NCBI RefSeq assembly: GCF_001581925.1
Contig: NZ_LQZA01000001.1
Location: 558,001-622,000, forward strand
Direction: 5' to 3'
Length of the DNA stretch: 64,000 nt
Source: Ferrovum sp. PN-J185
Lineage (GTDB): Bacteria > Pseudomonadota > Gammaproteobacteria > Burkholderiales > Ferrovaceae
The stretch's first letter is position 1. The number at the start of each line of letters is the position of its first letter. Below, piece by piece: positions 1 to 11,632 of the stretch. Both the position numbers and the translations under genes were made by a program. The notes under the pieces were generated by a model, which was given only the letters and a program-made list of their open reading frames with translations, was not told where the DNA came from and did not search any database.

Positions 1-709
1 TGGCAAAGCGAATGACCACCATACTTTCATCAGCTGAGGGGATGTCATTGGCAATGAATGGGTTTGAGGTATCAACGGTGGGAACACGTTGGAAATTGAC
101 GTGAGTTCTAGAGAACTGTGGGCAAATATGACTGACATAATCAGGCATGCGGCGCAAAATCGTATCCGTAACAGCCTCTTGTGAATAGCCACGTAACTTT
201 TGATCACGATGCAACTTTTGAATCCACTCAAGGTTGATAATAGGAACCACTCCCACTAATAAATCAACATTAGCAGCCACATTGATTTCAGCATCCGCAT
301 AGGCACCATGTAGACCTTCGTAGAACATTAAATCAGAACCTTGTTCCACATCCATCCAAGGTGTAAAGGTCCCTGGCTCTTGTTTGAAGGGTTCAGCTTC
401 TCCTGCGTCATGAAGGTATTTTCTGATTTTACCTGTGCCCGTTTCGCCGTAAGACTTAAATAGTGTTGCCAGTTCTTTTAATAGGTTAGCTTCAGGGCCA
501 AAGTGGCTAAAGTTCATATTGCCTTTTTCTTCTTGCGCTTTCATTTCAGCGCGCATGGCTTTGCGATCGTAGCGATGAAAGGAATCTCCCTCAACAATTT
601 GTGCGTGAATTTTTTCACGTCTAAAAATATGTTTAAAACTGTTCATGACAGTGGTAGTACCAGCACCCGAAGAGCCGGTTACAGCAATAATAGGATGTTT
701 ACGTGACAT
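1..709 (-). CDS. prk: Phosphoribulokinase, 3' end cut by window edge
   Basis: Phosphorylates ribulose 5-phosphate to ribulose 1,5-bisphosphate, the RuBisCO substrate, in the cytoplasm. The frame opens at ATG 709-707 and stays open to base 1, so about 236 residues are visible and the C-terminus lies outside the window. A P-loop of the proteobacterial octameric PRK type (TGSSGAGTTT, residues 11-20) follows the strand PIIAV, and RRMPDYVSHICPQFSRTHVN matches the class I family further on. It is the last visible gene of the minus-strand run cbbL-cbbS-cbbQ-cbbO-fbp-prk, 38 bp after fbp, so it is probably co-transcribed with them. Confidence 0.93.
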   Translation of the reverse strand, partial: MSRKHPIIAVTGSSGAGTTTVMNSFKHIFRREKIHAQIVEGDSFHRYDRKAMRAEMKAQEEKGNMNFSHFGPEANLLKELATLFKSYGETGTGKIRKYLHDAGEAEPFKQEPGTFTPWMDVEQGSDLMFYEGLHGAYADAEINVAANVDLLVGVVPIINLEWIQKLHRDQKLRGYSQEAVTDTILRRMPDYVSHICPQFSRTHVNFQRVPTVDTSNPFIANDIPSADESMVVIRFA

Positions 710-747
710 GGTGACCTCGCTTGATGTTATGTTATGTGGTTATTATT

Positions 748-1815
748 TTATGGACGATATAAACCGCGCTCATTAAAGAGTGGCGATTCATAAGGTTGAT
801 CTGACCCTGCATCATATTGGGCGTGATAATGTACAACCCGGTCCACTTCGTTTCGCGAACCTAAAATGACGGGTACACGTTGGTGAATGAGATCCGGTTG
901 AATATCTAAAATTCGCTCACGTCCAGTTGATGCGCGTCCTCCCGCTTGTTCCACAATGAAGCCCATGGGGTTAGCCTCATACATTAAGCGTAAACGACCA
1001 GGTTTACTGACGTCCTTGGTATCTCGTGGGTACATAAAAATACCGCCACGCATCATAATGCGATGCACTTCAGCCACCATTGAGGCAATCCAGCGCATAT
1101 TAAAGTCTCTTTCTCGAGGACCCGTTTTGCCTGCTTTACATTCACCAATGTAGCGCGTGACAGGAGGCTCCCAAAAACGCTCATTAGAGGTATTTATAGC
1201 AAACTCATTGGTATCAGCAGGAATTTGCATATTAGGATGGGTTAAGATGAAATTCCCCACTTCACGATCAAGCGTAAAACCATGGGTACCATTACCCACC
1301 GTAATTACCATGAGTGTGGCTGGACCGTAGACAGAATAGCCTGCCGCCACTTGTTTTACACCTGGTTGTAAATAATCTTGTAAAACAGGCTCACCTGTTT
1401 CAGGGGCACGTAGAATAGAAAAAATTGATCCCACAGAGACATTGCTATCAATATTGGATGAGCCATCAAGTGGATCAAAAATAGCTAAGAAAGGTCCTCT
1501 GGTATGAGGAGGTTGAATCGGGAAGGGGTCATCCATCTCTTCAGAAGCAACTCCTGCCACTAAACCACCTAACTGAAAGGTATTAACAAAGGCGGTGTTA
1601 GATAAAACATCTAAAGGTTTTTGTGTTTCGCCCTGTACGTTGATGGTATCAAGGGTGCCCGTGGCGCCTCCTAAAGCCCCTTTGGCACTTAAAGCAGAAA
1701 TGGCTTTAACTGCTGCCGCCACGTCAACGAGTAAGGCTGCAAGAGCTGCACCGTCTTGTGTGCCACTAATATTCTCAATGAGAAACTTCGATAAGGTTGT
1801 TCTTCCCAAATGCAT
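748..1815 (-). CDS. fbp: Fructose-1,6-bisphosphatase, class I
   Basis: Hydrolyses fructose 1,6-bisphosphate to fructose 6-phosphate, here most likely for Calvin-cycle regeneration as well as gluconeogenesis. The product is 355 residues, typical of class I. The metal-binding signature [10 protein letters not shown] sits at residues 114-123, with an upstream SEEMDDP acidic motif, and [11 protein letters not shown]-like family sequence appears near the C-terminus ([21 protein letters not shown]). The start [12 protein letters not shown] fits the family. It lies between cbbO (93 bp upstream) and prk (38 bp downstream), which supports a role in CO2 fixation. Confidence 0.95.
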   Translation of the reverse strand: MHLGRTTLSKFLIENISGTQDGAALAALLVDVAAAVKAISALSAKGALGGATGTLDTINVQGETQKPLDVLSNTAFVNTFQLGGLVAGVASEEMDDPFPIQPPHTRGPFLAIFDPLDGSSNIDSNVSVGSIFSILRAPETGEPVLQDYLQPGVKQVAAGYSVYGPATLMVITVGNGTHGFTLDREVGNFILTHPNMQIPADTNEFAINTSNERFWEPPVTRYIGECKAGKTGPRERDFNMRWIASMVAEVHRIMMRGGIFMYPRDTKDVSKPGRLRLMYEANPMGFIVEQAGGRASTGRERILDIQPDLIHQRVPVILGSRNEVDRVVHYHAQYDAGSDQPYESPLFNERGLYRP

Positions 1816-1908
1816 AATGTTGCCTCCCCAATGTAAAAATACTGCGCTTAATTATGGTTACTTATTGTTATTGTTTTTTTATGTTTATAGTCTGTTTATT
1901 GTAATACG

Positions 1909-4236
1909 TCAGCGTGTGAGTGACGCATACAGTAGAGGTAATTTTTCAGGTAAGCGTTCTACCCGATCAACCACCATATAGTTTTTTATACCAAAAATCC
2001 GGGACACATACTGATCTGCCCGTGGATCAAGACTCATGCAGAAAGTCTGAACCCCTTGACGTCCTAAACTTTCTACTGCTTTTTTAGTGTCTTGACGCAG
2101 ATATTGCGGATCACGTACATCGATATCTGCGGGTTCACCATCGGTAATCAATAACACCAATTTTTTTTGTGCACGCTGCTTGGCCATATGCTGACCTGCA
2201 TGACGTAGAGCCGCTCCCATGCGTGTGGATAATTGTCCTGTCATGCCAGAGAGTTTGGCTTTTGCTTGATCGCTATAGTCTTGGTCAAAATCTTTAAAGC
2301 GAAAGTAACTGACCTCATGGCGTCCGTCTGAACAAAAGCCATGAATGGCAAAAGGGTCACCCACCTTGTGTATGGCATCAGCTAACAGTGCAGCAGCCTC
2401 TCTGGTTAAATCAAGAATAGTTTTGTCACTACCCACCACTTTGTCATTGGTGGATTGGGAGAGATCAAGTAATACCAAAACGGCAATATCACGCACTTTT
2501 CTGATCGAGCGCATCATGATGCGCGGATCAGGTTGTTTATTCATTCGCAGTTCAATGGCGCTATCAATGGCCCGATTTAAATCGATTTCATCGCCATCTT
2601 CGAGTTTACGCAAACGCGTCACCCCTTGAGGCTGAAGGGCATCAAGAAGGAATTTCATGCGTGAAATAAGACGTTTATGTTCTAGGGTAATAGCGTTAAT
2701 TTTTTCTGGATCGTCACTGTTGCTGTGTTTTTCAAATACTGTACTCCACGAGGGACGATCGAGTTGAATGTGGTAATCCCATTCACTGTAGTAATAGGGA
2801 TCAGAGATAGGAGGAGTCCCTTCACTCTCATTGTAAGATACCCCCATGTCTTCATAGGGATAGAGTTCGGTGGGCAAAACCCAAATCTCCTCAGCATCTT
2901 CCCCCGCATTTTCTACATCCACTTCATTAGCCATTTCCATGACATTAACGTGTTTTCTGATTTGCTTGGTGGATTCATATCCCGCTTCAAGAGCGCGCTC
3001 AAAATCAAACCCCTCAAATTCCCAGAAATAGCGATTGTCATCTCTATAGGGGATAGTTATTACATCTTGACGTGGATTAAATTCAAGTCGTTTTTCTAAG
3101 AAGCGATGAGCCAACGTGACACCGATATCCCAAGAGAGCTGGTTATCGTGAAGGCGTTGTTGTTGTGTTGTAAATAATACTTTTCCTTCATTGACCCATG
3201 GATCAGGGTCAATATAGGTGTCGTCAATTAATGCTCGTGCTAGACGAGCAAAGTAATCTGCGGCACGATGATTTTGTTCTGGAGTAATGGTATGAAAACC
3301 ACCCCATAGTTTTTTAAGGCCAGGAAAGCGCTGACAACTCAATGCTTCAACACGGGCGTCCTCAATCAGTCCAATGATGGCCATTTGTAAGGGATTCAAG
3401 GCTTCAGCAGATAAGGGAGTTGTCGTCTCCACCATGTGTGCTGCGCAATGGGCGGCGGTGGCTCGATAGAGTTCAATGGCTGAAATGCCAGCAAAATCAT
3501 CTAGGGCATCAGGCAGATGAAATAAATAGTCTTCAATGAAGGGTTGGCTCCCTTGTCGATTATCAAGGTCACCTGCGGTGGGGCGCATAAAAAAGTCACG
3601 TCCCCAGAGCGCTCGTAAGTACATATTAATACGTCGTTGAATATCAACGAGTAAGACACCTTTTCGTTCTTGCTGTAATACAGCTAAAGACTCACGACTG
3701 GTGAGCGAAAAGTACTGTAGTTGTTCTTCAAATTGGGTTTTATACGCACTGGCTCCCCATTGAGCCCAGCGTCGCAATCCTCCCAATGTGAGTTGTTCAA
3801 ACAGTCTCTCTAGATTCTCTAGCATGGGTCGAATACCCCGTGGAGCGCTGGCTGAGAGTTGTTGGAGAAACTGTAAATACTGCACAAAAAGTTCTTTATC
3901 GTTTAAGCGTCTTGCTGCAATGGGGCTAGTACTTAAGACGCGTTCCACAACCGTTGCAGAGGTTTTAGATGACAAAGAAAGGGCGCAGTTAATGAGATCA
4001 TCAAGTATCTCATCACCAATATCTTTACTAATTAACGGGCAACATGTCACCCAAGCCAATATGACTTCTTCTCCACGTCTTAAGTGGGTGAGAGAGAGTG
4101 CCCCTTGAAGGTAATGATGTAATCCCAAAGGCGAGAGAGAACGACAGGCTTCATGCCAGTGCTCGTGTACTAACTCCTGCACGCGCTCTGGCAATTCACT
4201 AATCAGTTCTTGGTATTCACCTAATTGAGAGGTCAT
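1909..4236 (-). CDS. cbbO: CbbO, RuBisCO activase adaptor with VWA domain
   Basis: CbbO is the adaptor of the CbbQO-type RuBisCO activase: it docks on inhibited RuBisCO and couples it to the CbbQ AAA+ ring. The 775-residue product has a long helical N-terminal part and a C-terminal von Willebrand A domain from about residue 570. The MIDAS motif is visible as LLDLSQSTND (DxSxS), followed by LLITDGEPADID. An acidic stretch (NAGEDAEEIW) lies in the middle. It starts 9 bp after the cbbQ stop, and the pair follows cbbLS, the arrangement called form IAq. The assignment rests on the VWA domain plus context. Confidence 0.92.
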   Translation of the reverse strand: MTSQLGEYQELISELPERVQELVHEHWHEACRSLSPLGLHHYLQGALSLTHLRRGEEVILAWVTCCPLISKDIGDEILDDLINCALSLSSKTSATVVERVLSTSPIAARRLNDKELFVQYLQFLQQLSASAPRGIRPMLENLERLFEQLTLGGLRRWAQWGASAYKTQFEEQLQYFSLTSRESLAVLQQERKGVLLVDIQRRINMYLRALWGRDFFMRPTAGDLDNRQGSQPFIEDYLFHLPDALDDFAGISAIELYRATAAHCAAHMVETTTPLSAEALNPLQMAIIGLIEDARVEALSCQRFPGLKKLWGGFHTITPEQNHRAADYFARLARALIDDTYIDPDPWVNEGKVLFTTQQQRLHDNQLSWDIGVTLAHRFLEKRLEFNPRQDVITIPYRDDNRYFWEFEGFDFERALEAGYESTKQIRKHVNVMEMANEVDVENAGEDAEEIWVLPTELYPYEDMGVSYNESEGTPPISDPYYYSEWDYHIQLDRPSWSTVFEKHSNSDDPEKINAITLEHKRLISRMKFLLDALQPQGVTRLRKLEDGDEIDLNRAIDSAIELRMNKQPDPRIMMRSIRKVRDIAVLVLLDLSQSTNDKVVGSDKTILDLTREAAALLADAIHKVGDPFAIHGFCSDGRHEVSYFRFKDFDQDYSDQAKAKLSGMTGQLSTRMGAALRHAGQHMAKQRAQKKLVLLITDGEPADIDVRDPQYLRQDTKKAVESLGRQGVQTFCMSLDPRADQYVSRIFGIKNYMVVDRVERLPEKLPLLYASLTR

Positions 4237-4245
4237 TGTCAGTGA

Positions 4246-5049
4246 CTAGAAAAAAGTCGTGACGGCGGCGTCTAATGCGTCACGCATATCAGGATCATCT
4301 GTAATAGGACGAACTAGAGCCACACGACAGGCATTGTGTGCCGATACTCCTTTAGCAATTAAATTACCTGCATAAACCAACATGCGCGTTGAGATTCCCT
4401 CATCAAGACCGTGACCTTTGAGGTTTCTTGCTCGTTCAGCAATGGCCACTAACTTATCGGCAATTTCAGTGGTCACGCCCGTTTCATGGGCCACAATATC
4501 GCGCTCAATATCATGTTCAGGATAGTTAAAATCAAGCGCGCCAAAACGTTGTTTGGTGGATTGTTTTAAATCCTTCATTAAGCTTTGATAACCAGGATTG
4601 TAGGATATAACCAACTGAAAATCAGGATGGGCTTTTAATAGCTCCCCTTTCTTTTCCAGTGGTAATACACGACGGTTATCGGTTAAGGGGTGAATCACCA
4701 CGGTGGTGTCTTGGCGTGCTTCTACCACTTCATCCAAATAGCAAATTGCGCCCAGACGAGCAGCCGTTGCCAGAGGACCGTCCTGCCAGCGCGTGCCATC
4801 ACGATCCAGCAGAAAACGTCCCACCAAATCAGAGGCTGTCATATCCTCATTACAGGCTACCGTAATTAATGGTCGATTAAGACGGTAGGCCATATATTCA
4901 ACAAAACGGGTTTTACCGCATCCTGTGGGTCCCTTTAGCATCATTGGCATACGCACAGAGTAAGCGGCTTCAAAGAGAGATACCTCATCCGCAACAGAAC
5001 GGTAGTAGGGTTCTGTTGGGATGCGGTATTGATCGAGTAGATCAGACAT
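4246..5049 (-). CDS. cbbQ: CbbQ, AAA+ ATPase of RuBisCO activase
   Basis: MoxR-family AAA+ ATPase that, with CbbO, removes inhibitory sugar phosphates from RuBisCO. The 267-residue product shows Walker A GPTGCGKT at residues 40-47 and Walker [11 protein letters not shown] around residue 105. The sensor region [15 protein letters not shown] is highly characteristic of CbbQ/NorQ proteins. The immediate neighbours cbbS (11 bp upstream) and cbbO (9 bp downstream) favour CbbQ over the paralogous NorQ. Confidence 0.95.
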   Translation of the reverse strand: MSDLLDQYRIPTEPYYRSVADEVSLFEAAYSVRMPMMLKGPTGCGKTRFVEYMAYRLNRPLITVACNEDMTASDLVGRFLLDRDGTRWQDGPLATAARLGAICYLDEVVEARQDTTVVIHPLTDNRRVLPLEKKGELLKAHPDFQLVISYNPGYQSLMKDLKQSTKQRFGALDFNYPEHDIERDIVAHETGVTTEIADKLVAIAERARNLKGHGLDEGISTRMLVYAGNLIAKGVSAHNACRVALVRPITDDPDMRDALDAAVTTFF

Positions 5050-5060
5050 AGGCCTACACC

Positions 5061-5417
5061 TTAGACTGTTTTACCACGATAGACGACCATGGCCGCCCCT
5101 TGAGATTGCTTGTCATTGTCATAACCCACCAAGCGTACGTGATTGTTGGGGTTGGCTTTATGACAAGATTCTGCTTCAGCCAAAATGGCATCCACATCAG
5201 TCTCACCGAACATGGGTAGCTTCCACATATACCAGTAGGTATCCATCAAATGTTCGGGTTCAGTGTGTTCAATGGCTGGGTTCCAGCCTTTTTTTACAAT
5301 GTACTCAACCTGTTGACGGATTTGTTCTTGAGTGAGTGCTGGTAAATAGGAAAAAGTCTCAAATTTACGGCTAGCAGGGTCACTTAAACGGCTTTTATAA
5401 TCGAGCATTTCAGACAT
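5061..5417 (-). CDS. cbbS: RuBisCO small subunit, form I
   Basis: Small subunit of L8S8 RuBisCO. I place the start at ATG 5417-5415 ([11 protein letters not shown], 118 residues) because a GAGGAG ribosome binding site lies 8 bases upstream. An in-frame earlier start at 5435 would include that site. The family sequence is clear: [20 protein letters not shown], then [11 protein letters not shown] and [13 protein letters not shown]. It follows cbbL by 24 bp. Confidence 0.96.
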   Translation of the reverse strand: MSEMLDYKSRLSDPASRKFETFSYLPALTQEQIRQQVEYIVKKGWNPAIEHTEPEHLMDTYWYMWKLPMFGETDVDAILAEAESCHKANPNNHVRLVGYDNDKQSQGAAMVVYRGKTV

Positions 5418-5441
5418 AATTTTTTCTCCTCGCAATCTGGT

Positions 5442-6863
5442 TTATTTGTGTGCCACGTCGAGTTTGTCGACGGTGTCAAATTCAAACTTGATTTCTTTCC
5501 AGGTTTCCATGGCAACACGTAGTTCTGGAGAGTGTTTAGCCGCATCAGTTAATACGGTTTTACCTTCTTTTTCTACGGCGACACCACGGTTACGCGCTTC
5601 TACGCAAGCTTCTAGCGCCACACGGTTAGCGGCAGCACCGGCAGCGTTCCCCCATGGGTGACCCAATGTGCCGCCACCAAATTGAAGAACTGAATCATCA
5701 CCGAAAATGTTAACCAGTGCCGGCATATGCCATACGTGAATCCCACCTGAGGCAACGGGCAAGACGCCTGGCATAGAACCCCAGTCTTGGTCAAAGAAAA
5801 TACCGCGTGAACGATCTTCTTTAATGAAACTTTCGCGCATTAAATCAATCCAGCCTAATGTGGCAGCACGGTCTCCTTCGAGTTTTCCAACCACAGTGCC
5901 TGAGTGCAAGTGATCGCCACCAGATAAACGTAGGATCTTGGTTAATACTCTAAAGTGAATACCATGGTGCGGGTTACGATCTAATACAGCGTGCATTGCA
6001 CGGTGAATGTGAAGTAACACACCATTGTCACGACACCAGTTGGCAAGCCCCGTGTTGGCACAAAAACCACCTGTGATGTAGTCATGCATAATAATAGGTG
6101 CACCGATTTCTTTAGCGTATTCAGCGCGTTTATACATTTCTTCTGGAGTAGGAGCGGTAACGTTTAAGTAGTGACCTTTACGTTCACCTGTTTCGCGCTC
6201 TGCCTTATGAATGGCTTCCATAACGAAGTCAAAACGTTGGCGCCAGCGCATAAAGGGTTGGCTATTAACGTTTTCATCGTCTTTGGTGAAATCCAAACCG
6301 CCGCGTAAACATTCATACACAGCACGACCATAGTTTTTAGCAGACAAGCCAAGTTTAGGCTTAATGGTACAACCTAACAGAGGGCGACCATATTTGTTCA
6401 TGATGTCGCGTTCTACTTGGATACCATGGGGAGGGCCACCGCAAGTGGTGACGTAGGCTATGGGGAAACGTACGTCTTCTAAACGCAACGCACGAATGGC
6501 TTTAAAACCAAATACGTTACCTACCAATGAGGTAAAGACGTTAACCACAGAACCTTCTTCGAACAAATCAAATGGATAAGCGATGAAGGCATAAAAGCAG
6601 GTGTCATCGCCGGGTACGTCTTCAATTTGATAAGCACGACCTTTGTAGTGATCTAAATCAGTTAGTAAATCGGTCCAAACGGTGGTCCAGGTACCCGTTG
6701 AGGATTCAGCAGCAACAGCCGCTGCGGCTTCCTCACGATCAACTCCTGGTTGGGGGGTGATCTTAAAACAAGCAAGAATATCCGTATCTTTTACAGAGTA
6801 ATTGGGTTCCCAATAAGTACTGCGGTATTCTTTTACACCGGCATTATACTTTTTTACTGCCAT
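5442..6863 (-). CDS. cbbL: RuBisCO large subunit, form IA
   Basis: Catalytic subunit that carboxylates ribulose 1,5-bisphosphate. From ATG 6863-6861 ([18 protein letters not shown], 473 residues) it has a form I length and an AGGAGAGAAG ribosome binding site; an upstream start at 6878 is less likely. Active-site sequence is intact: [11 protein letters not shown] near residue 165-173, and the carbamylated lysine in [11 protein letters not shown] at about residue 194. The MAVKKYxAGVKEYR N-terminus and the cbbLSQO order point to form IA of the IAq type. It is first in the operon. Confidence 0.97.
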   Translation of the reverse strand: MAVKKYNAGVKEYRSTYWEPNYSVKDTDILACFKITPQPGVDREEAAAAVAAESSTGTWTTVWTDLLTDLDHYKGRAYQIEDVPGDDTCFYAFIAYPFDLFEEGSVVNVFTSLVGNVFGFKAIRALRLEDVRFPIAYVTTCGGPPHGIQVERDIMNKYGRPLLGCTIKPKLGLSAKNYGRAVYECLRGGLDFTKDDENVNSQPFMRWRQRFDFVMEAIHKAERETGERKGHYLNVTAPTPEEMYKRAEYAKEIGAPIIMHDYITGGFCANTGLANWCRDNGVLLHIHRAMHAVLDRNPHHGIHFRVLTKILRLSGGDHLHSGTVVGKLEGDRAATLGWIDLMRESFIKEDRSRGIFFDQDWGSMPGVLPVASGGIHVWHMPALVNIFGDDSVLQFGGGTLGHPWGNAAGAAANRVALEACVEARNRGVAVEKEGKTVLTDAAKHSPELRVAMETWKEIKFEFDTVDKLDVAHK

Positions 6864-7133
6864 GGCTTCTCTCCTCAATGGTGAATCAAAATAAAGAATG
6901 GGCCCACGTGTGTTTTTATGGTTTGTGGGTGAAACGTGTTATAGGAATAACAATAACGAGAAATTACTATAAGAGATAGTCAGACTTTTTGATGAATTTG
7001 ATCAGTTTTATTTATTATTGGTTATTGATTGTGTCTGGCGGGGGTTGGATGGCTAAACTATTGAGTTCTAACAGACACTCACAATGAAAGACAATTAAAT
7101 GTATTTATAAACAATGTATTGTATTTCGTCAAC
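6864..7133. promoter_or_regulatory. Intergenic region, probable cbb operon promoter
   Basis: This 270-bp AT-rich stretch separates cbbL from smpB, both on the minus strand. It must hold the cbb promoter and any CbbR operator. I see no convincing -35/-10 pair, and there is no divergent cbbR gene here, where one is often found in proteobacteria. Confidence 0.35.
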
Positions 7134-7577
7134 TCAACCCTGTTTGAGAATTCGTTGACGCTCACGTTGCCAGTCTTTTTGTTTTTCAGCTTCACGTTTG
7201 TCGTATTGTTTTTTACCCTTAGCAAGACCAATTTCCACTTTAATTCTCCCTTTTGCATAATGCATATTTAGAGGAACTAAGGTGTAACCAGCGCGCTCTA
7301 CCTGACCAATTAGTTTGGCTATTTCATTACCATGTAACAGGAGTTTTCTGGTTCTGGTGGGATCTGGTTTAACATGGGTAGAGGCAGTTTGTAAGGGGCT
7401 AATGTGTGAGCCTAACAGCCATAGTTCACCATTAAGAACCGTGATGTAGGCTTCTTTAATTTGTGCACGACCAGCTCGAATAGCCTTCACTTCCCAGCCC
7501 TCCAGGACAATGCCAGCTTCGAAGCGATCTTCAATAAAATAGTCATGAAATGCTTTACGGTTGTCGATAATACTCAT
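7134..7577 (-). CDS. smpB: SsrA-binding protein SmpB
   Basis: Binds tmRNA and delivers it to stalled ribosomes for trans-translation. The 147-residue product contains the family signatures [39 protein letters not shown] and [23 protein letters not shown], with the usual basic tail ([12 protein letters not shown]). Transcription diverges from ratA across 53 bp, an arrangement common in beta- and gammaproteobacteria. Confidence 0.97.
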   Translation of the reverse strand: MSIIDNRKAFHDYFIEDRFEAGIVLEGWEVKAIRAGRAQIKEAYITVLNGELWLLGSHISPLQTASTHVKPDPTRTRKLLLHGNEIAKLIGQVERAGYTLVPLNMHYAKGRIKVEIGLAKGKKQYDKREAEKQKDWQRERQRILKQG

Positions 7578-7630
7578 TTACAGGTATCTTAATAGGTTGA
7601 ATTGATTATTCTAACTCAAATGGAAGTGGT

Positions 7631-8080
7631 ATGACACGAGTTGAAAAAAGTGTGTTAGTGATGTATCCCGCTTTGTCTATGTGGCAATTGGTGGAGGATA
7701 TCCCACGCTATTCTGAATTTTTACCCTGGTGTAGTGAAGCAGTCATTCATGAGCGTGAAGCAGAACACACCAAAGCCACGATTTTTATTAATTTTCATGG
7801 TCTTAAGCAGCAATTCACCACCAGTAATACCTCAGTGGCTGGTGAGCGGGTATTAATGGAATTGGTGGAAGGCCCGTTTCAGCATTTACGAGGTGAATTT
7901 GTTTTTAAAGCCCTAAGAGAAGATGCATGCAAAATTGAATTCGTCTTGGAGTGGACGTTTTCGAGTAAATTGCTAGAGAAGGTAGTGGGCCCAGTATTTC
8001 AACACATAGCCAATACCATGGTAGATGCCTTTGTCTCACGCGCTGATGATTTGCATAGTAGGGGAATACGTGGATATTAA
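7631..8080 (+). CDS. ratA: RatA / Coq10-like START-domain protein
   Basis: Small START/polyketide-cyclase family protein, 149 residues. Family features visible are the N-terminal VEKSVLVMYPALSMWQLVEDI..YSEFLPWC and the C-terminal FEWTF/LEWTFSSKLLEKVVGPVF followed by MVDAFVSRADDL. Family members are called RatA (reported to interfere with 50S association in E. coli) or ubiquinone-binding Coq10-like proteins; sequence alone does not choose between these roles. It overlaps the next gene by 11 bp and is divergent from smpB. Confidence 0.9.
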   Translation: MTRVEKSVLVMYPALSMWQLVEDIPRYSEFLPWCSEAVIHEREAEHTKATIFINFHGLKQQFTTSNTSVAGERVLMELVEGPFQHLRGEFVFKALREDACKIEFVLEWTFSSKLLEKVVGPVFQHIANTMVDAFVSRADDLHSRGIRGY

Positions 8081-8330
8081 GGTGGTCTATGCCCTACGTG
8101 ATCAACAATGGCTAACGTCATTAAGCGTACCAGAATTAACGACGTTAGAAGATGCTATTCAATTGAGTCATATCTTGGACCATGTCCCTCAACATGAAAA
8201 AGCACAGTTGGTTTTTGGTATTAACGGAAAGGTAAGGCCACATCACACAAAACTCAATCAAGGGGACCGTGTTGAGATCTATAGACCACGTTTGGTCAAC
8301 CCTAAAGAGCAACGACGCCAACGTGCCTAA
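8070..8330 (+). CDS. ratB: RnfH/RatB family ubiquitin-fold protein
   Basis: UPF0125 (RnfH/RatB) family, 86 residues from GTG 8070-8072 (sequence DIKVVYALRDQQW). That start overlaps the ratA stop and gives the normal family N-terminus; an upstream ATG at 8025 would add 15 unrelated residues. HTKLNQGDRVEIYRPRLVNPKEQRRQRA is the characteristic beta-grasp C-terminus. The molecular role of this family is not settled. It is translationally coupled to ratA. Confidence 0.88.
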   Translation: MDIKVVYALRDQQWLTSLSVPELTTLEDAIQLSHILDHVPQHEKAQLVFGINGKVRPHHTKLNQGDRVEIYRPRLVNPKEQRRQRA

Positions 8331-8390
8331 CGTGTTTAAATACTTGAATTTTCCTTTAAATTCCTTCATGTACCCTAAATTTCTCTTTAA

Positions 8391-9899
<1,509 letters not shown>

Positions 9900-9905
9900 T
9901 TGTGT

Positions 9906-11471
9906 ATGTCTCGACAAAAAATTCTGATTATTGATTTTGGTGCACAGTATGTGCAGTTGATTGCAAGACGAGTTCGTGAAGCTGGGGTGTATTGTGAATT
10001 GCACCCCTATGATGTCAGTGAAGCATTCATTCGTGAATTTAACCCACAGGGAATTATTCTCTCTGGCGGACCGGCATCGGTGACTGAGAGTACTCCACCT
10101 TCCGCACCTCAAGTAGTGTTTGAGTTAGGTGTCCCAGTTTTAGGTATTTGTTATGGCATGCAAACCATGGCACAACAATTGGGGGGGCGCGTTGAGAATG
10201 CAGTCCATCGTGAATTTGGCTATGCAGAGGTTCGTGCCAGAGGTCACTCAGCATTACTAAAAGATATTCAAGATCGCACTAATGACCAAGGCCATGGTTT
10301 ACTTGAAGTGTGGATGAGTCACGGCGATAAAGTCACTGAATTACCATCAGGCTTTAAAGTAATCTGTGATAATGCGGCCACTCCAATTGCGGGTATGGCA
10401 GATGAAACAAGAGGCTTTTATGGCGTTCAGTTTCATCCTGAAGTAACCCACACCAGAAAAGGCAGAGCAATCATTGAGCGTTTTGTGCATCAAATTTGTG
10501 GCTGCGATAGCTCTTGGACCATGCCTGATTATGTGAGCGAAGCGGTCAATCATATTCGCCAAACTGTGGGTCAAGATGAAGTATTGCTGGGACTCTCAGG
10601 TGGTGTGGATTCCTCAGTTGCAGCGGCATTAATTCATCAAGCCATTGGCCAACAACTCACTTGTGTTTTTGTTGATCATGGGTTGTTGCGTTACCAAGAA
10701 GCTGAGCAGGTAATGGCTACTTTTGCTCAACATTTGGGTGTCAAAGTTATTCACGTGAATGCTAAGGAGCGTTTCTTTAAAGAGCTTCAAGGCGTTACAG
10801 ATCCGGAGCAAAAACGTAAAATTATTGGCCGTATTTTTGTTGAAGTATTCCAAGAAGAGTCGGACAAGTTAAAACAAGTTAAATGGTTAGCTCAAGGTAC
10901 CATTTATCCTGATGTGATTGAATCAGCGGGAGCGAAGAGCGGTAAAGCACATGCCATTAAATCACACCACAATGTGGGTGGTTTACCAGAAACACTACAT
11001 TTACAGTTACTTGAACCTCTTCGTGAGCTGTTTAAGGACGAAGTTCGCGCGCTGGGTGTTGCCTTAGGCCTGCCACAGGAAATGGTTTACAGACATCCTT
11101 TCCCAGGTCCTGGTTTAGGGGTGAGAATTCTGGGGGAGATTAAAGCGGAATTTGTTGATCTGTTACAACGTGCGGATGCTGTTTTTATTGATGAATTAAG
11201 ACAAGCGGGTTGGTATGACGAAGTATCACAAGCCTTTGCTGTATTTTTACCTGTTAAATCTGTGGGTGTGATGGGCGACGGCAGAACATATGAATATGTG
11301 GTTGCTTTACGCGCAGTGGTTACCAGTGATTTTATGACTGCTCATTGGGCTGAATTACCTTATGATTTATTAGGTAGAGTATCTAACAGAATTATCAATG
11401 AAGTTAGGGGAATAAACCGAGTGGTTTACGATATTTCCGGTAAACCTCCTGCGACTATTGAGTGGGAGTAG
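9906..11471 (+). CDS. guaA: GMP synthase (glutamine-hydrolysing), stop supplied by island
   Basis: Converts XMP to GMP using glutamine and ATP. The 521-residue product from ATG 9906 carries the glutaminase triad region ([12 protein letters not shown] cysteine, QFHPEVTH histidine/glutamate), the PP-loop [10 protein letters not shown] and the C-terminal dimerisation domain ending PPATIEWE. The gene is full length, but its last five codons are the left copy of a 16-bp repeat. The TAG stop belongs to the inserted island, while the original TGA lies at 25937-25939 after the right copy. Its natural terminator has also been moved away. Confidence 0.97.
   Translation: MSRQKILIIDFGAQYVQLIARRVREAGVYCELHPYDVSEAFIREFNPQGIILSGGPASVTESTPPSAPQVVFELGVPVLGICYGMQTMAQQLGGRVENAVHREFGYAEVRARGHSALLKDIQDRTNDQGHGLLEVWMSHGDKVTELPSGFKVICDNAATPIAGMADETRGFYGVQFHPEVTHTRKGRAIIERFVHQICGCDSSWTMPDYVSEAVNHIRQTVGQDEVLLGLSGGVDSSVAAALIHQAIGQQLTCVFVDHGLLRYQEAEQVMATFAQHLGVKVIHVNAKERFFKELQGVTDPEQKRKIIGRIFVEVFQEESDKLKQVKWLAQGTIYPDVIESAGAKSGKAHAIKSHHNVGGLPETLHLQLLEPLRELFKDEVRALGVALGLPQEMVYRHPFPGPGLGVRILGEIKAEFVDLLQRADAVFIDELRQAGWYDEVSQAFAVFLPVKSVGVMGDGRTYEYVVALRAVVTSDFMTAHWAELPYDLLGRVSNRIINEVRGINRVVYDISGKPPATIEWE
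11454..11469 (+). repeat. attL core of the guaA island
   Basis: Sequence ACTATTGAGTGGGAGT, identical to 25922-25937. It encodes Thr-Ile-Glu-Trp-Glu plus the T of the stop codon. Flanking bases differ on both sides, so the identity is exactly 16 bp. Confidence 0.9.
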
Positions 11472-11508
11472 TTTTTATATTGTAAGTTGTTGATTTATAA
11501 CGATTTAG

Positions 11509-11590
11509 AAGTTACACAGAAGTGACACACACCAAAATAAGTTCTTGATTTTATTAAGCACCGAGCTTAAAGTTGCACGTAAAGCTGCAC
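11509..11590 (+). repeat. Arm-type integrase repeats, left end
   Basis: Four directly repeated 9-mers of consensus AAG-pyrimidine-K-R-CAC: AAGTTACAC at 11509, AAGTGACAC at 11520, AAGTTGCAC at 11570 and AAGCTGCAC at 11582. They lie between attL and the integrase gene, as arm-binding sites of tyrosine integrases do. The function is inferred. Confidence 0.6.
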
Positions 11591-11632
11591 AAAATTGCAG
11601 CTACTCAAAATCGTAGCAACCCGCAGCCCTAA

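Noticed and set aside
1595-1981. 128-residue plus-strand frame
   Set aside because: It is a shadow of the fbp 5' part and the fbp-cbbO gap, with no start signal or family resemblance.
3788-4108. 106-residue plus-strand frame inside cbbO
   Set aside because: It lies wholly inside the well-supported cbbO gene on the other strand.
7631-8330. RatA-RatB as a toxin-antitoxin pair
   Set aside because: Despite the name, this conserved pair beside smpB is a housekeeping arrangement; no antitoxin relationship can be read from sequence.
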